Shown: in pieces, positions 53,434 through 62,743 of the stretch
Layout: each line of letters opens with the position of its first letter
Position numbering within the stretch: the first letter of the stretch is position 1
Origin: Nocardia blacklockiae
GTDB lineage: Bacteria > Actinomycetota > Actinomycetes > Mycobacteriales > Mycobacteriaceae
Length of the DNA: 64,000 nt
NCBI RefSeq assembly: GCF_015477355.1
Contig: NZ_JADLRJ010000001.1
Location: 868,001 to 932,000, forward strand
Reading direction: 5' to 3'
Translations under genes and position numbers: made by a program
The notes under the pieces: model-generated
Seen by the model: the letters and a program-made list of their open reading frames with translations, nothing else
Databases searched by the model: none
What the model was told of the DNA's origin: nothing

Positions 53434-54678
53434 ATGACCAGCCTCGCCGCGGCCCGCACCCCCGCCTCCCGCCCGCCGAGCACCCCCGAGGCCACGATCG
53501 GGGCGGCGGCCACCGCACCAGCGGCGACCGCCTCCGGCAGACGGCCCAGCACGCCGCGGCGCCGTGGAATTGTGGGGCCTGCGCGCCGACGCGACAGCGG
53601 CGTGCTGCAGCGCGAGAGCGGCGTTCCCCACGGCAACGGTGCGCGAGGCATACCGGCAGGGCGGCGGTGGATGCGGTGGCTGCTGGCCGGACTGGCGGTG
53701 ACGCTCGCCGCCACCCTCACCGGATGCGGATCCGCTACCACCCCAAGCGATTCCGGGCAGCGCGGACCCGCCACCGCGACCCTCACCGATCTCGACCCGG
53801 TCCCGATCGGACCCGCGCCCACCCCCGTGCTGCCCGCGACCGTGCACTCCTACGACGGCAGCGACGTCACCGTCACCGACGCGAGCCGCATCATCGCCGT
53901 CGACCGCTACGGCACCCTCGCCCAGACCGTGTGGGCGCTCGGCCTCGGCCGGAACCTGGTGGGCCGCTCCACCTCCGCGGCGTTCCCCGCGGTGCAGCAG
54001 CTGCCCAACGTCGCCGGCGGCAACGGCAGCATCAACGTGGAAGCCGTTGCCGCGCTGCGACCCTCGGTGTTCCTCACCGACACCGTCAGCGCCACCGCCG
54101 CCATGCGCGACCAGCTCAAAGCCCTCGGCATCACCGTGGTCTACTTCGACCCGGACCGCAGCCTCGCGGGCACCGGGCCGCAGATCGAGGCCGTCGCCGC
54201 CGCTTTGGGCGTGCCCGAACAGGGCCGCAAGCTCGCGCAGCGCACCACCGAGGAGATCGCCGCCGCCACCGCCGCGGTACCCCACCAGCAGCCGCCGCTG
54301 AAAATGGCGTTCCTGTACCTGCGCAGCACCGCGATCACCATGATGGCCGGACCCGGCTCCGGCGCGGACACCCTGGTCACCGCCCTGGGCGGCACCGACG
54401 CCGGGACCGCCGCAGGCCTCACCGCACCGTTCACCCCCATCACCAGCGAGGCCATGATCGCCGCGTCGCCCGACGTGTTCCTGGTGATGACCGACGGGCT
54501 GTCCTCCATCGGCGGCGTCGACGGCCTCACCAAGATCCCCGGCGTCGCCCAGACCCCCGCCGGCCGCAACCGCCGCGTCGTCGACATGTCCGACGCCGCC
54601 CTGCTCAGCTTCGGCCCCAACACCGGCCACGTCCTGGCGGCCCTGCGCGACGCCGTCTACGGCCGGCCCACCGCATGA
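53434..54678 (+). CDS. hmuT: Heme ABC transporter substrate-binding lipoprotein HmuT
   Basis: The 414-aa precursor has an unusual 79-residue Arg/Pro/Ala-rich N-terminal extension before a normal lipoprotein signal (MRWLLAGLAVTLAATLTGC, Cys near residue 98). The mature part is a FecB/BtuF-like clamshell: IIAVDRYGTLAQTVWALGLG near residue 150, a V-N-V-E-A-V-A-A-L-R-P-S-V-F-L-type segment and a T-K-I-P-G-V-A-Q-T-P-A-G segment typical of HmuT. It captures heme at the surface. ATG at 53434 is favoured by the leaderless -10 box; the internal ATG at 53671 would give a standard signal peptide. The stop overlaps hmuU by 4 bp. Confidence 0.88.
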   Translation: MTSLAAARTPASRPPSTPEATIGAAATAPAATASGRRPSTPRRRGIVGPARRRDSGVLQRESGVPHGNGARGIPAGRRWMRWLLAGLAVTLAATLTGCGSATTPSDSGQRGPATATLTDLDPVPIGPAPTPVLPATVHSYDGSDVTVTDASRIIAVDRYGTLAQTVWALGLGRNLVGRSTSAAFPAVQQLPNVAGGNGSINVEAVAALRPSVFLTDTVSATAAMRDQLKALGITVVYFDPDRSLAGTGPQIEAVAAALGVPEQGRKLAQRTTEEIAAATAAVPHQQPPLKMAFLYLRSTAITMMAGPGSGADTLVTALGGTDAGTAAGLTAPFTPITSEAMIAASPDVFLVMTDGLSSIGGVDGLTKIPGVAQTPAGRNRRVVDMSDAALLSFGPNTGHVLAALRDAVYGRPTA

Positions 54679-55811
54679 CCGACCCCGAAACCGGCAGTCC
54701 GGCACCGGAAACGACACCGCGGGACACCCTCGCCGTGGCCGACGGCGGCGAGCAGGCCCGCGCGGCGCGGACGCGGCGGTGGTCGAAGGTGTCGGCCCTG
54801 TTCGCGGCATCCGTCGTCGTGCTGCTGCTCCTGGCGATGTACTCGGCCGCAGTCGGGCAGGTGCCGACCACCCCGCTCGAGGTGGCGGGCAGCGTCTTCC
54901 ACCGCCTCGGACTGGACTGGGGCCCGCTGCCCGCCCATCCCGCCGGGGACGTGACGCTGTGGCAGGTGCGATTCCCGCGCGTGGTCCTGGCGGTGCTGGT
55001 GGGTGCGGCGCTCGCGACCGCCGGGGCGCTGCTGCAAGGCGTGTTCGCCAACCCGCTCGCCGAACCCGGCGTCATCGGGATGTCGGCGGGGGCCGCGGTC
55101 GGGGCGGGCATCGTGATCGTCGTCGGCGGGGCGTTCGCGGCGGCGTGGTCGGTCGCGGGCGGCGCGTTCGTCGCGGGACTGGCGACGACGCTGCTGGTGT
55201 ATCTGCTGTCGCGGTCCAACGGCCGCACCGAAACCGTGACGCTGGTGCTCACCGGCGTCGCGGTCAACGCGTTCACCGGCGGGCTGATGGCGTTCCTGCT
55301 GTTCACCGCCTCCCAGGAGGCGCGCGACCAGATCGTGTTCTGGCAGCTGGGCAGCCTCAACGGCGCCACCTGGCAGGCGGTGGCGGTGGTCGCGCCGCTG
55401 ACCGCGCTGGGGCTGGCCGCCGCCGTGCTGATGGCGCCGCGCCTGGACCTGCTGGCGCTCGGCGAGTCCGCCGCCCGGCACCTGGGGGTGGACGTGGAAC
55501 GGTTGCGGCGCAACGTGATCGTGGTCGTCGCGATCCTCGCCACCGCGGGGGTGGCGTTCACCGGGATCATCCTGTTCGTCGGGCTCATCGTGCCGCACCT
55601 GGTGCGCATGCTCGTCGGGCCCGCGCACCGCGTGCTCATCCCGCTCTCGGCGCTGCTCGGCGCGATCGTGCTGCTGGCCGCCGACGTCGGCGCGCGCACC
55701 CTGGTCGCCAATGCCGACCTGCCGCTGGGCATGCTCACCTCGCTGGTCGGCGGCCCGTTCTTCTTCTGGCTGCTGCGCCGCACCCGCGCCCGCTCGGGAG
55801 GCTGGGCATGA
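54675..55811 (+). CDS. hmuU: Heme ABC transporter permease HmuU (FecCD family)
   Basis: A 378-aa permease with about ten membrane helices. FecCD signatures include R-F-P-R-V-V-L-A-V-L-V-G-A-A-L-A, G-A-L-L-Q-G-V-F-A-N-P-L-A-E-P, FWQLGSLNGATW and F-V-G-L-I-V-P-H-L-V-R. The first 30 residues form a polar extension. It moves heme released by HmuT across the membrane. ATGA overlaps on both sides (hmuT and hmuV) show tight coupling. Confidence 0.94.
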   Translation: MTDPETGSPAPETTPRDTLAVADGGEQARAARTRRWSKVSALFAASVVVLLLLAMYSAAVGQVPTTPLEVAGSVFHRLGLDWGPLPAHPAGDVTLWQVRFPRVVLAVLVGAALATAGALLQGVFANPLAEPGVIGMSAGAAVGAGIVIVVGGAFAAAWSVAGGAFVAGLATTLLVYLLSRSNGRTETVTLVLTGVAVNAFTGGLMAFLLFTASQEARDQIVFWQLGSLNGATWQAVAVVAPLTALGLAAAVLMAPRLDLLALGESAARHLGVDVERLRRNVIVVVAILATAGVAFTGIILFVGLIVPHLVRMLVGPAHRVLIPLSALLGAIVLLAADVGARTLVANADLPLGMLTSLVGGPFFFWLLRRTRARSGGWA

Positions 55812-56656
55812 GCAAGCTGAGACTTACTCTCGCACAGGTTTTCGCGCGCCCGCACGGCCTGCCCGAGCCGCCCGCGCCCGGCGCGGTGACCCTGCGGGCG
55901 CGGCAGGTCAGCGTCGACCGCGCGACCGCGCGGCGCGTACTCGACCACGTCGACCTCGACGTCGTCGCCGGACAGATCCTCGCCCTGGTCGGCCCCAACG
56001 GCGCGGGCAAGTCCACCCTGCTGGCGGCGCTATCGGGGGAACTCGAACCCGCTACCGGCACAGTCGAATTGGATGAGCGGCCGCTCACGCACTGGTCGCC
56101 GGTGGACATGGCGCGCCGCCGCGCGGTGCTGCCGCAGAACCACACCGTCGGCTTCCCGTTCACCGCCCGCGAAGTGGTCGCCATGGGCCGCGCGCCCTGG
56201 GCGCGCACCGACCGCCAGGACGACGACGAGTCCGCGATCGCCGCCGCGCTGGCCGCCACCGACACCGAACACCTTGCCGCCCGGCCCTTCCCGGCCCTGT
56301 CCGGCGGCGAACGCGCCCGCGTCGCCCTGGCCCGCGTACTCGCCCAGGACACCGCCACGCTGCTGCTGGACGAACCGACCGCCGCCCTCGACCTCGGCCA
56401 CCAGGAACAGGTGCTGCGGCTGGCCCGCGGCCGCGCCGAACAGGGCGCGGCCGTCGTGGTGGTGCTGCACGACCTCGGCATCGCCGCCGCCTACGCCGAC
56501 CGCGTCGCCGTCCTGGACGCCGGGCGCCTCGCCGCCGCGGGCCCGCCCCGCGACATCCTCACCACCGACCTGCTCTCCCGGGTCTACCAGCACCCGGTCG
56601 AGGTGTTCGACCATCCCCGCACCGGCGCGCAGCTGGTCCTCCCGATCCGCGGCTGA
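55808..56656 (+). CDS. hmuV: Heme ABC transporter ATP-binding protein HmuV
   Basis: The 282-aa ATPase has Walker A LVGPNGAGKSTLL, Q-loop P-Q-N-H, the ABC signature L-S-G-G-E-R-A-R-V-A-L-A-R-V-L-A-Q-D, Walker B L-L-L-D-E-P-T-A-A-L-D-L and switch His VVLHDLG. It pairs with HmuU and drives heme import. It starts by ATGA overlap with hmuU and is followed by a very strong terminator at 56706-56738, so hmuTUV forms the whole operon. Confidence 0.95.
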   Translation: MSKLRLTLAQVFARPHGLPEPPAPGAVTLRARQVSVDRATARRVLDHVDLDVVAGQILALVGPNGAGKSTLLAALSGELEPATGTVELDERPLTHWSPVDMARRRAVLPQNHTVGFPFTAREVVAMGRAPWARTDRQDDDESAIAAALAATDTEHLAARPFPALSGGERARVALARVLAQDTATLLLDEPTAALDLGHQEQVLRLARGRAEQGAAVVVVLHDLGIAAAYADRVAVLDAGRLAAAGPPRDILTTDLLSRVYQHPVEVFDHPRTGAQLVLPIRG

Positions 56657-56705
56657 CCGCGAAACCCCGCACCCGGCGCGCGCTTTCGGCCGCGAACACA
56701 CGAAA

Positions 56706-56738
56706 CTCCGGGCGGGACAGCGCCTGTCCCGCCCGGAG
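56706..56738 (+). terminator. hmuTUV terminator, perfect 15-bp stem
   Basis: CTCCGGGCGGGACAG pairs with its exact complement 3 nt later (CGC loop), 50 bp after the hmuV stop. Confidence 0.9.
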
Positions 56739-57000
56739 CCGGTGTGCTGCGACGTGAAAGGGTGTGCCGCGGTGTGTTCCGCGCGGCTACCGGGTCCTGC
56801 TGGTCGTCGTCGTCCTCGTCCGGGCGCGCATGATCCGGGACGCCGGGGTTGGGATCCCTGGCGAGATCGATCAGCGGATGCACGCCGGCGCCGTCCGGTG
56901 CCGCGTGTTTGCCGTGGCTTGTCGTCTGCTGCGTATCCCCGTCGTTGGTCACGTCCCCCAGGTTAACGGAGCACCGTGCTCCGGTTGCAACACGCCACGC
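56739..57000. other. Intergenic region between hmuV and the MMPL gene
   Basis: The gene-free stretch runs from 56657 to 57000 (344 bp) and holds the terminators of the two convergent operons. A minus-strand frame from GTG 56952 has an acidic, low-complexity start but runs through the 15-bp terminator stem and into hmuV, so I do not count it as a gene. Confidence 0.5.
56967..56983 (-). terminator. Inverted repeat CGGAGCAC-C-GTGCTCCG after the MMPL gene
   Basis: Perfect 8-bp arms lie 18 bp beyond the MMPL stop, consistent with a terminator of that minus-strand operon. Confidence 0.6.
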
Positions 57001-59091
57001 TCAGCGCCACACCAGCTTCAGCACCGCGGGGGTCAGCAGCATCCGGATCACGGTGGCGTCGAGCACCAGCGCCGCGATCATCCCGTAGGCGATGTACTTC
57101 ATGAGCACCAGATCCGAGAATCCGAACGCGCCCGTGACGACGATGAGAATCGCGGCCGCGGAGGTGATCACGCCGCCGGTGTGGGCGATGCCGTAGCGGA
57201 TCGCCTCCGGCGGCGGCGCGCCGCCCGCGCGGGCTTCGGCCATCCGCGACTGCAGGAACACCTCGTAGTCGGTGGACAGCCCGAACAGCACCGTCACGAT
57301 CAGCACCAGCACCGCGAACATCAGCGGCCCCGGCGTGAAATGGAACAGCGCCGCCCCGTGGCCCTCCACGAACAGCCACGTCAGCACGCCCAGGGTGGCG
57401 CCGAGGCTGAGCGCGCTCATCACCACCGCCTTCACCGCCAGCACCAGCGACCGGAACGCCGCGTACATCAGCGCCACCGCCGCGCCCACCAGAATCGCCG
57501 CCAGCAGCGGCAATCCGGCGATCAGGCCGTGGATGGTGTCGCGTTCGAGCGCGGGCACCCCCGCGACCATCACCCGCACACCGGGCGGCTGCTCGATCGC
57601 GCGCAGCGCCGCGATGGCCGCGTCCGCGTCGCGGTCGTCGACCAGCCCGGTCGACAGCACGTTCACCCCGCCGGTGGTCGGCGCCGACGCCTCGAACGGA
57701 CCGGTCAGTCCCGGCGCGAAGTTGGCGTGGAAGCGGATATCGGACAGCTGCTGGGGATTCGCTCCGACCACCACCAATTTCAGTGGCTCGGTGCGGAATT
57801 CGGGGAACAGGGCGTCGAACTTCTCCTGCGCCACCCGCGCGGGGGCGTCGTCGGCCAGATACCGTTCGCTCAGGCCCCCGAACTCGATGTGGCGGAACGG
57901 GATCAGCAGCGCCAGCAACACCAGCACCACCGGGACGATGACCCGGGCGGGGCGGCGCATCGCGAATACCGCCAGCTTGGCGAAGAACCCGTTGTCGATC
58001 TGCTCGGCGGTGCGGATGCTCGCGAACCGTCCCCAGCCCCACAGGTCGATGCGCCGGCCTACGATGCTCAACGCCGCGGGCAGCGCGGTGACCGACAGCA
58101 GCGCGGCCAGCAGCACCGAGCTGATCCCGCCGTAGGGCACCGACCGCAGCACGCCGTTGGGGTAGATGAACAGCGCGCCCAGGCTGACCGCGATGATCGC
58201 CGCGGAGAACAGCACCGTGCGGCCCGCGGTGGCCACGGTGCGCGCGGTGGCCTCCGCCACGTCGCGCCCGGCGGCCAGTTCCTCACGGAAGCGGGTCACC
58301 GCGAACAGTCCGTAGTCGATGGCCAGGCCCAGGCTCACCAGGGTGACCACGGCGCTGGCGAAGACGTTGACGTCGATGTAGCCGGTCAGCAGGCGCATCA
58401 TGCCCTGGCTGCCCAGGATGGTCATGCCGCCGATCAGCACCGGCAGCAGCGCGCCCACCACGCCGCCGAACACGAAGTACAGCAGCACCGCCACCAGCGG
58501 CAGCGCGATCAGCTCGGCGCGGTGGATGTCGCGCTGCATGCCGATGTTGATGCCCTCGACCACCGGTTGCAGGCCCGCCAGCTGCACGGTGGTGCCGCCC
58601 GGCCCGCCGCCCGCGGTCCCGGCGGCCAGCGCGTCCTCGATGGCGAGATAGTTGTTCACCGATTCGGTGTCCGCGCCGCGCAGGCCGATGCTGGCGAAGG
58701 CGTGGGTGCGCGAGGCGTCGGCGAACTGGCCCATCATCGAGCCGTCGAAGTAGCTGTCGATCTTCTGGATGCGGTCGGGGTATCTCGCCTGCAACTCGGC
58801 CAGGGCGGCGGTGACCGCGGCGCGGACCGGCGGGTCGTCGACGGTGTGGCCGGGCGGGGCGGTGTAGAGGACGATGACGTCGGCGTCGCGGTCGCGGCCG
58901 AAGGTGTCGTCGGCCAGTTTCGAGGCCACCACCGATTCGCTGCGCTCGTCGAACCAGCCGCCCTGGGTCAGGCGCGCGTTCAGGTCGTGGCCGTAGAGAC
59001 CCGACAGGGCCACCACCGCGACGGCGGCGGCCAGCACCAGGAAGCGGTGGCGGTGCACGAACCGGCCCCACCGCAGCGAGAACTGTTCCAC
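57001..59091 (-). CDS. MMPL family transporter
   Basis: A 696-aa RND-superfamily exporter with about eleven or twelve membrane helices in two repeats. The signature helix LGLAIDYGLFAVTRFREEL (Asp-Tyr proton pair) is in the first half and FGLSTDYEVFLQSRMAEAR in the second, with large extracytoplasmic loops after helices 1 and 7. Mycobacterial MmpL proteins export lipids or siderophores; Actinobacterial orthologues vary. Start GTG at 59091, 11 bp after the stop of the MTB12-like lipoprotein gene, so the two are co-transcribed. The heme-import genes next door suggest, but do not prove, an iron-related cargo. Confidence 0.9.
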   Translation of the reverse strand: MEQFSLRWGRFVHRHRFLVLAAAVAVVALSGLYGHDLNARLTQGGWFDERSESVVASKLADDTFGRDRDADVIVLYTAPPGHTVDDPPVRAAVTAALAELQARYPDRIQKIDSYFDGSMMGQFADASRTHAFASIGLRGADTESVNNYLAIEDALAAGTAGGGPGGTTVQLAGLQPVVEGINIGMQRDIHRAELIALPLVAVLLYFVFGGVVGALLPVLIGGMTILGSQGMMRLLTGYIDVNVFASAVVTLVSLGLAIDYGLFAVTRFREELAAGRDVAEATARTVATAGRTVLFSAAIIAVSLGALFIYPNGVLRSVPYGGISSVLLAALLSVTALPAALSIVGRRIDLWGWGRFASIRTAEQIDNGFFAKLAVFAMRRPARVIVPVVLVLLALLIPFRHIEFGGLSERYLADDAPARVAQEKFDALFPEFRTEPLKLVVVGANPQQLSDIRFHANFAPGLTGPFEASAPTTGGVNVLSTGLVDDRDADAAIAALRAIEQPPGVRVMVAGVPALERDTIHGLIAGLPLLAAILVGAAVALMYAAFRSLVLAVKAVVMSALSLGATLGVLTWLFVEGHGAALFHFTPGPLMFAVLVLIVTVLFGLSTDYEVFLQSRMAEARAGGAPPPEAIRYGIAHTGGVITSAAAILIVVTGAFGFSDLVLMKYIAYGMIAALVLDATVIRMLLTPAVLKLVWR

Positions 59092-59102
59092 GGCGCGGTG
59101 AT

Positions 59103-59636
59103 TCAGCCGCAGGCCGCGGTCTTGTAGTCGGCCGAGCGCAGGATGCCGCACAGGTCGGTGCGCGAGATCTTCCAGACGCCGTCCTTGTCGACGAAGTGCA
59201 CGATGGTGGTGCGCACGTTGGTGCCGGTGCCGTCCTTGTCCAGGCGCATGGTGGCGGTGAGGGTGCCGTCGCGGTTGTCGAACACCGGGTCGGTGACGCC
59301 GTAGACGGCGTGCGGGTTGTCCTGCATGGCCCGGTACATGTCGGGGATGGCGTCCTTGAACGCCTCGCCATCCTCGATCAGCGCGGTGCGGTCGGTGTCG
59401 GGCAGCGCGGGGTCGAGGGCGCGTTTGATCTGCGCGTCGAGCTGGGCGGCGGTGGGCAGCGGCGGGCGGAGGGCACTGCTGGTCGCGGCGGCCTGCGCGG
59501 AGGAGGTGAGCGCGGCGTAGGCCGAGGAGCGGGCCGCGGCCACCGAGGCCTCGTCGGGGTCGTTGCCGCACGCCCCCGCCAGCACGGCCAGCGCCACCAG
59601 CGGCAACGCCGCCGCGGCCGATCGTCGCAATGCCAT
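59103..59636 (-). CDS. MTB12-like low-molecular-weight antigen, lipoprotein
   Basis: The 177-aa precursor has a lipoprotein signal with lipobox L-A-G-A-C (Cys near residue 23). A helical, Ala/Ser-rich linker is followed by a domain resembling the C-terminal domain of MTB12/CFP-2: V-F-D-N-R-D-G-T-L-T-A-T-M-R, IVHFVDKDGVWKISRTDLC and a final Y-K-T-A-A-C. Two Cys close to the end may pair. Function unknown. The ATG at 59636 follows GAGGACGCAG. It is the first gene of a pair with the MMPL exporter and may be its extracytoplasmic partner. Confidence 0.82.
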   Translation of the reverse strand: MALRRSAAAALPLVALAVLAGACGNDPDEASVAAARSSAYAALTSSAQAAATSSALRPPLPTAAQLDAQIKRALDPALPDTDRTALIEDGEAFKDAIPDMYRAMQDNPHAVYGVTDPVFDNRDGTLTATMRLDKDGTGTNVRTTIVHFVDKDGVWKISRTDLCGILRSADYKTAACG

Positions 59637-59750
59637 CTGCGTCCTCACCGTCGTCGAAAGTTACCGGTAGTTCTCCTACAGTCTGTCATGCGGCGCGCCG
59701 ATCACCGCGTATGCCGCGGGTGTCGCCGGAAAGGGTTGCGGCGCAACGGT

Positions 59751-60155
59751 TTACCGGCTGTCGATGACGGCGCTGAGGCGGCCGAGCAGGGTGCGCGCGG
59801 TGGTGGCCTCGCGCTCGGCGGCGCCGGGCACGGGGGTGGCGGCGGCGATCAGGTCGCGCACGGCGGCGGTGAGGCTGCGCGCGTCGCCCAGGTCGATGTC
59901 GGTGACTGCGGCGGTGGCGACCGCGACGACGTCCTCGGGGCCCGGCACGGTGGCGGTGCCGGGGCGGTAGATCTCGAGGGTGAGGGCGGCCTCGACGGTG
60001 CGGAAGGCGAACGGCCGGCCCTCGCCGGTGCGGCCGAACCCGTGCGCGAACGGGCCGACGGTAATGTCTTCCACCAAGAATCCAGACGTATGGTCTGTTT
60101 TCAACCCGGCTCCCTGGATCGGCGGCTGTGCACTGTCCACGGTAACCCCGGTCAC
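59751..60155 (-). CDS. Conserved hypothetical protein (position of Rv2137c)
   Basis: I assign a 134-aa protein from GTG 60155. It has alternating strands (SGFLVEDITVGPFAHGFGRT, R-T-V-E-A-A-L-T-L-E-I-Y-R-P) and a C-terminal helix. There is no recognisable motif. The length and place between the uppP/mshC side and the lppL-pyrD side match M. tuberculosis Rv2137c. The frame stays open to an ATG at 60260, but codons there lose the GC3 bias. It is divergent from the lipoprotein gene. Confidence 0.6.
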   Translation of the reverse strand: MTGVTVDSAQPPIQGAGLKTDHTSGFLVEDITVGPFAHGFGRTGEGRPFAFRTVEAALTLEIYRPGTATVPGPEDVVAVATAAVTDIDLGDARSLTAAVRDLIAAATPVPGAAEREATTARTLLGRLSAVIDSR

Positions 60156-60298
60156 CGACAACCGGAACGGCGCGGATGTCGTGTCATCGGAATCGGCGCG
60201 CGGAAAGACCCCGGCGCACCCGCCCGGTCCGCGACCATGGTCAGATGAAGACGCACGCATGAGTCGTCGCTAGTCGGTGTGAGTGAGGAGTTCGGGGT

Positions 60299-61342
60299 AT
60301 GGGCGGTCGCGGCGGGAACCGGTCGGCCGGCGGATGGCGGCGCACGACGGCCGTGGTGCTGGCGGCGTCCGCGGTGGCCCTCGGGGGCTGCTCGTCGAAG
60401 GACGACACCGATGCCGCCGCGCCCGCCGCCGCCCCCGCGAGCGCCGCGGCCGCCCCCGCACCGGCCGCCACTCCGGCCGGGACCGTCACCCCCGCCGCGC
60501 CCGTCGCGGCGCTGCTGGCCGAACCGGCCGGCGGGCGGGTGGCCGTCCTCGACGCCGACGGCGTCACCGTGCACCTGCTCGACCCCGCCGCCGTCGCGCC
60601 CGCCCGCACGCTCACCCTGCCCGCCCGCGCCACCGCGCTGGCCGCGGGCGCGCCCGGGCAGGTCCTCGCCGCCGCGGGCCGGCAGCTGATCCACATCGAC
60701 ACCCTGACCGCCGCCACCCGCGCCACCCCGCTCGACGGCGAGGCCCGCGCGGCGGCGCGCCGCGGCGACGGCACCGTCGCGGTCGGGCTGGCCGACGGCC
60801 GGGTGGAGATCCTCGCCGCCGACGGGCAGGTATTGCAGACCGTGTCCGGGTTGTCGGGAATCGACGGGCTGGCCGCCGCGGGCGACGCGGTCGCCGTGCT
60901 CGACCGCGCCCAGACCAGCCTCACCCAGCTCGATCTGCGCGACGGCGAGCCCGGGCTGGCGTTGCGCGCGGGCGCCGGCGCCACCACCGTGGCCGCCGAC
61001 CACTTCGGGCGGCTGCTGGTCACCGACACCGCCGGCGGTGCGCTGCTGGTCTACACCGCCGATCCGCTCGTGCTGCGCCAGCGCTTCCCGGTAGGCTCTT
61101 CGCCCTACGCGATCGCCTACGATCAGCGGTCCGAGACCGTGTGGGTGACGCTGACCGCGAGCAACGAAGTGGCCGGCTACGACCTGTCGACAGGTATACC
61201 GGAGGAAGTGGGCCGCGTCCCGACGGTGCGCCAGCCGAACGCGCTGACCATCGACGACCGCACCGGCGAGATGTTCGTGGGATCCGCGACCGGCGACGGT
61301 CTGCAGCGGATCGGCGCGGACGAGAGGAAGAGAGGGCAGTGA
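60299..61342 (+). CDS. LppL-like lipoprotein with beta-propeller repeats
   Basis: A 347-aa lipoprotein precursor: basic start, hydrophobic helix, lipobox A-L-G-G-C (Cys near residue 31). An Ala/Pro-rich linker (about 35-70) comes before a repeat region with strands such as [23 protein letters not shown] and [20 protein letters not shown], typical of a beta-propeller of the YncE/NHL sort. The M. tuberculosis counterpart by position is lppL (Rv2138). Function unknown. The ATG at 60299 has GAGGAG ten bases upstream. The DUF5703 gene overlaps its stop by one base. Confidence 0.82.
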   Translation: MGGRGGNRSAGGWRRTTAVVLAASAVALGGCSSKDDTDAAAPAAAPASAAAAPAPAATPAGTVTPAAPVAALLAEPAGGRVAVLDADGVTVHLLDPAAVAPARTLTLPARATALAAGAPGQVLAAAGRQLIHIDTLTAATRATPLDGEARAAARRGDGTVAVGLADGRVEILAADGQVLQTVSGLSGIDGLAAAGDAVAVLDRAQTSLTQLDLRDGEPGLALRAGAGATTVAADHFGRLLVTDTAGGALLVYTADPLVLRQRFPVGSSPYAIAYDQRSETVWVTLTASNEVAGYDLSTGIPEEVGRVPTVRQPNALTIDDRTGEMFVGSATGDGLQRIGADERKRGQ

Positions 61343-61605
61343 TGACTCGGGCCTCGGCGCATCGTTCGCAGCGCAGGTCGTTCCCCGCGGAGTGGGAGGA
61401 GACCAGCGACGAGGGGGAATACGAATACGTCCCGCTACGACTACCGCCCGACGTCACCCGGGTGACCGCGTCGATGCGGCTGGCCATCCAGGCCGAATTC
61501 GGCGGCTGGGAACTCTCGCGGGTGCGCGCCTACACCGACGGCAGCCGCAAGGTGCTGCTGCGCCGCCGCAAAACCACCTTCCCCGTCGCGAATCCGGGGA
61601 TGTGA
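61342..61605 (+). CDS. DUF5703 family protein
   Basis: The 87-aa acidic-then-basic protein has the small DUF5703 domain: [20 protein letters not shown], then [21 protein letters not shown]-x-L-R-R-R. Function unknown. It starts by TGATG overlap with the lipoprotein gene and ends 5 bp before pyrD. All three are one operon. Confidence 0.85.
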   Translation: MTRASAHRSQRRSFPAEWEETSDEGEYEYVPLRLPPDVTRVTASMRLAIQAEFGGWELSRVRAYTDGSRKVLLRRRKTTFPVANPGM

Positions 61606-61610
61606 CCGGC

Positions 61611-62690
61611 ATGTACTCCCTCCTGCTGCGACTGATGTTCCTGCTGCCGCCCGAGCGCATTCACCACCTGGCCTTCGCCGCGCTGCGGCTGGCGACCCGG
61701 ATCCCGCCGCTGCGCGCGCTGGTGGCCAAGGCGACCGTAGTCGACGACCCCATCCTGCGCACCACCGCGTTCGGCGTGGAATTCCCCGCGCCGCTGGGCC
61801 TGGCCGCCGGGTTCGACAAGGACGCCGCCGGCGTGAACGCCTGGGGCCCACTGGGTTTCGGCTACGCCGAGATCGGCACCGTCACCGCGCAGGCCCAGCC
61901 GGGCAACCCCGCGCCGCGACTGTTCCGGCTGCCCGCCGACCGGGCGCTGATCAACCGGATGGGATTCAACAACCACGGCGCCGCCGCCGCGGCCGAACGC
62001 CTGCGCACCCGCCGCCCCGGCGGCGTGCCGATCGGCGCCAACATCGGCAAGACCAAGATCACCCCCGCCGCGCGGGCCGCCGACGACTACGCCACCAGCG
62101 CCACCCTGCTCGGGCCGCTCGCCGATTTCGTCGTCGTCAACGTCAGCTCCCCCAACACGCCGGGCCTGCGCGATCTGCAGGCCGTGGAATCGCTGCGGCC
62201 GCTGCTGCGGGCCGTGCTCGACTGCGTGCGGGTGCCGGTGCTGGTGAAGATCGCCCCGGACTTATCCGACGACGACATCGACGCCGCCGCCGATCTGGCC
62301 GTCGAACTCGGCCTGGCCGGGATCGTCGCCACCAACACCACCATCCGCCGCGACGGGCTGGCCACCCCCGCCGCCGAGGTCGACGCGATGGGCGCGGGCG
62401 GCCTGTCGGGCCCGCCGGTGGCCGAGCGGTCCCTGGACGTGCTGCGCCGGCTCTACGCCCGCGTCGGCGACAAGCTGGTCCTGATCTCCGTCGGCGGCAT
62501 CGAGACCCCCGACCAGGCCTTCGAACGCATTCTCGCCGGCGCCACCCTGCTGCAGGGCTACACCGGTTTCATCTACGGCGGCCCGCTGTGGACCCGCCGC
62601 ATCCACCGCGGCCTGGCCCAGCGGCTGCGCGCCCACGGCTACGCCAGCATCACCGACGCCGTCGGCGCCGCCCACAAGACCCGCGCCTGA
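61611..62690 (+). CDS. pyrD: Quinone-dependent dihydroorotate dehydrogenase (class 2)
   Basis: The 359-aa enzyme has a membrane-associating N-terminal helix pair ([19 protein letters not shown]) and the class 2 barrel: [46 protein letters not shown] (catalytic Ser) and [16 protein letters not shown]. It oxidises dihydroorotate to orotate in pyrimidine synthesis, passing electrons to menaquinone. The ATG at 61611 lies 5 bp after the DUF5703 stop; a GTG at 61602 in frame is an alternative. It ends the operon. Confidence 0.96.
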   Translation: MYSLLLRLMFLLPPERIHHLAFAALRLATRIPPLRALVAKATVVDDPILRTTAFGVEFPAPLGLAAGFDKDAAGVNAWGPLGFGYAEIGTVTAQAQPGNPAPRLFRLPADRALINRMGFNNHGAAAAAERLRTRRPGGVPIGANIGKTKITPAARAADDYATSATLLGPLADFVVVNVSSPNTPGLRDLQAVESLRPLLRAVLDCVRVPVLVKIAPDLSDDDIDAAADLAVELGLAGIVATNTTIRRDGLATPAAEVDAMGAGGLSGPPVAERSLDVLRRLYARVGDKLVLISVGGIETPDQAFERILAGATLLQGYTGFIYGGPLWTRRIHRGLAQRLRAHGYASITDAVGAAHKTRA

Positions 62691-62743
62691 CCGCGCCGAC
62701 CGCGGTTGCCGCGGGCTTGCGTCGCGTGCCGGAAATCGCCGGG

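Noticed and set aside
53430-53822. 130-codon minus-strand frame at the hmuT start
   Set aside because: No ribosome site and it lies antisense to the hmuT 5' region, though the sense codons there are also atypical.
56584-56952. Minus-strand frame of about 122 codons starting at GTG 56952
   Set aside because: It runs through a perfect 15-bp terminator stem and 73 bp into hmuV, has low-complexity content and no homology.
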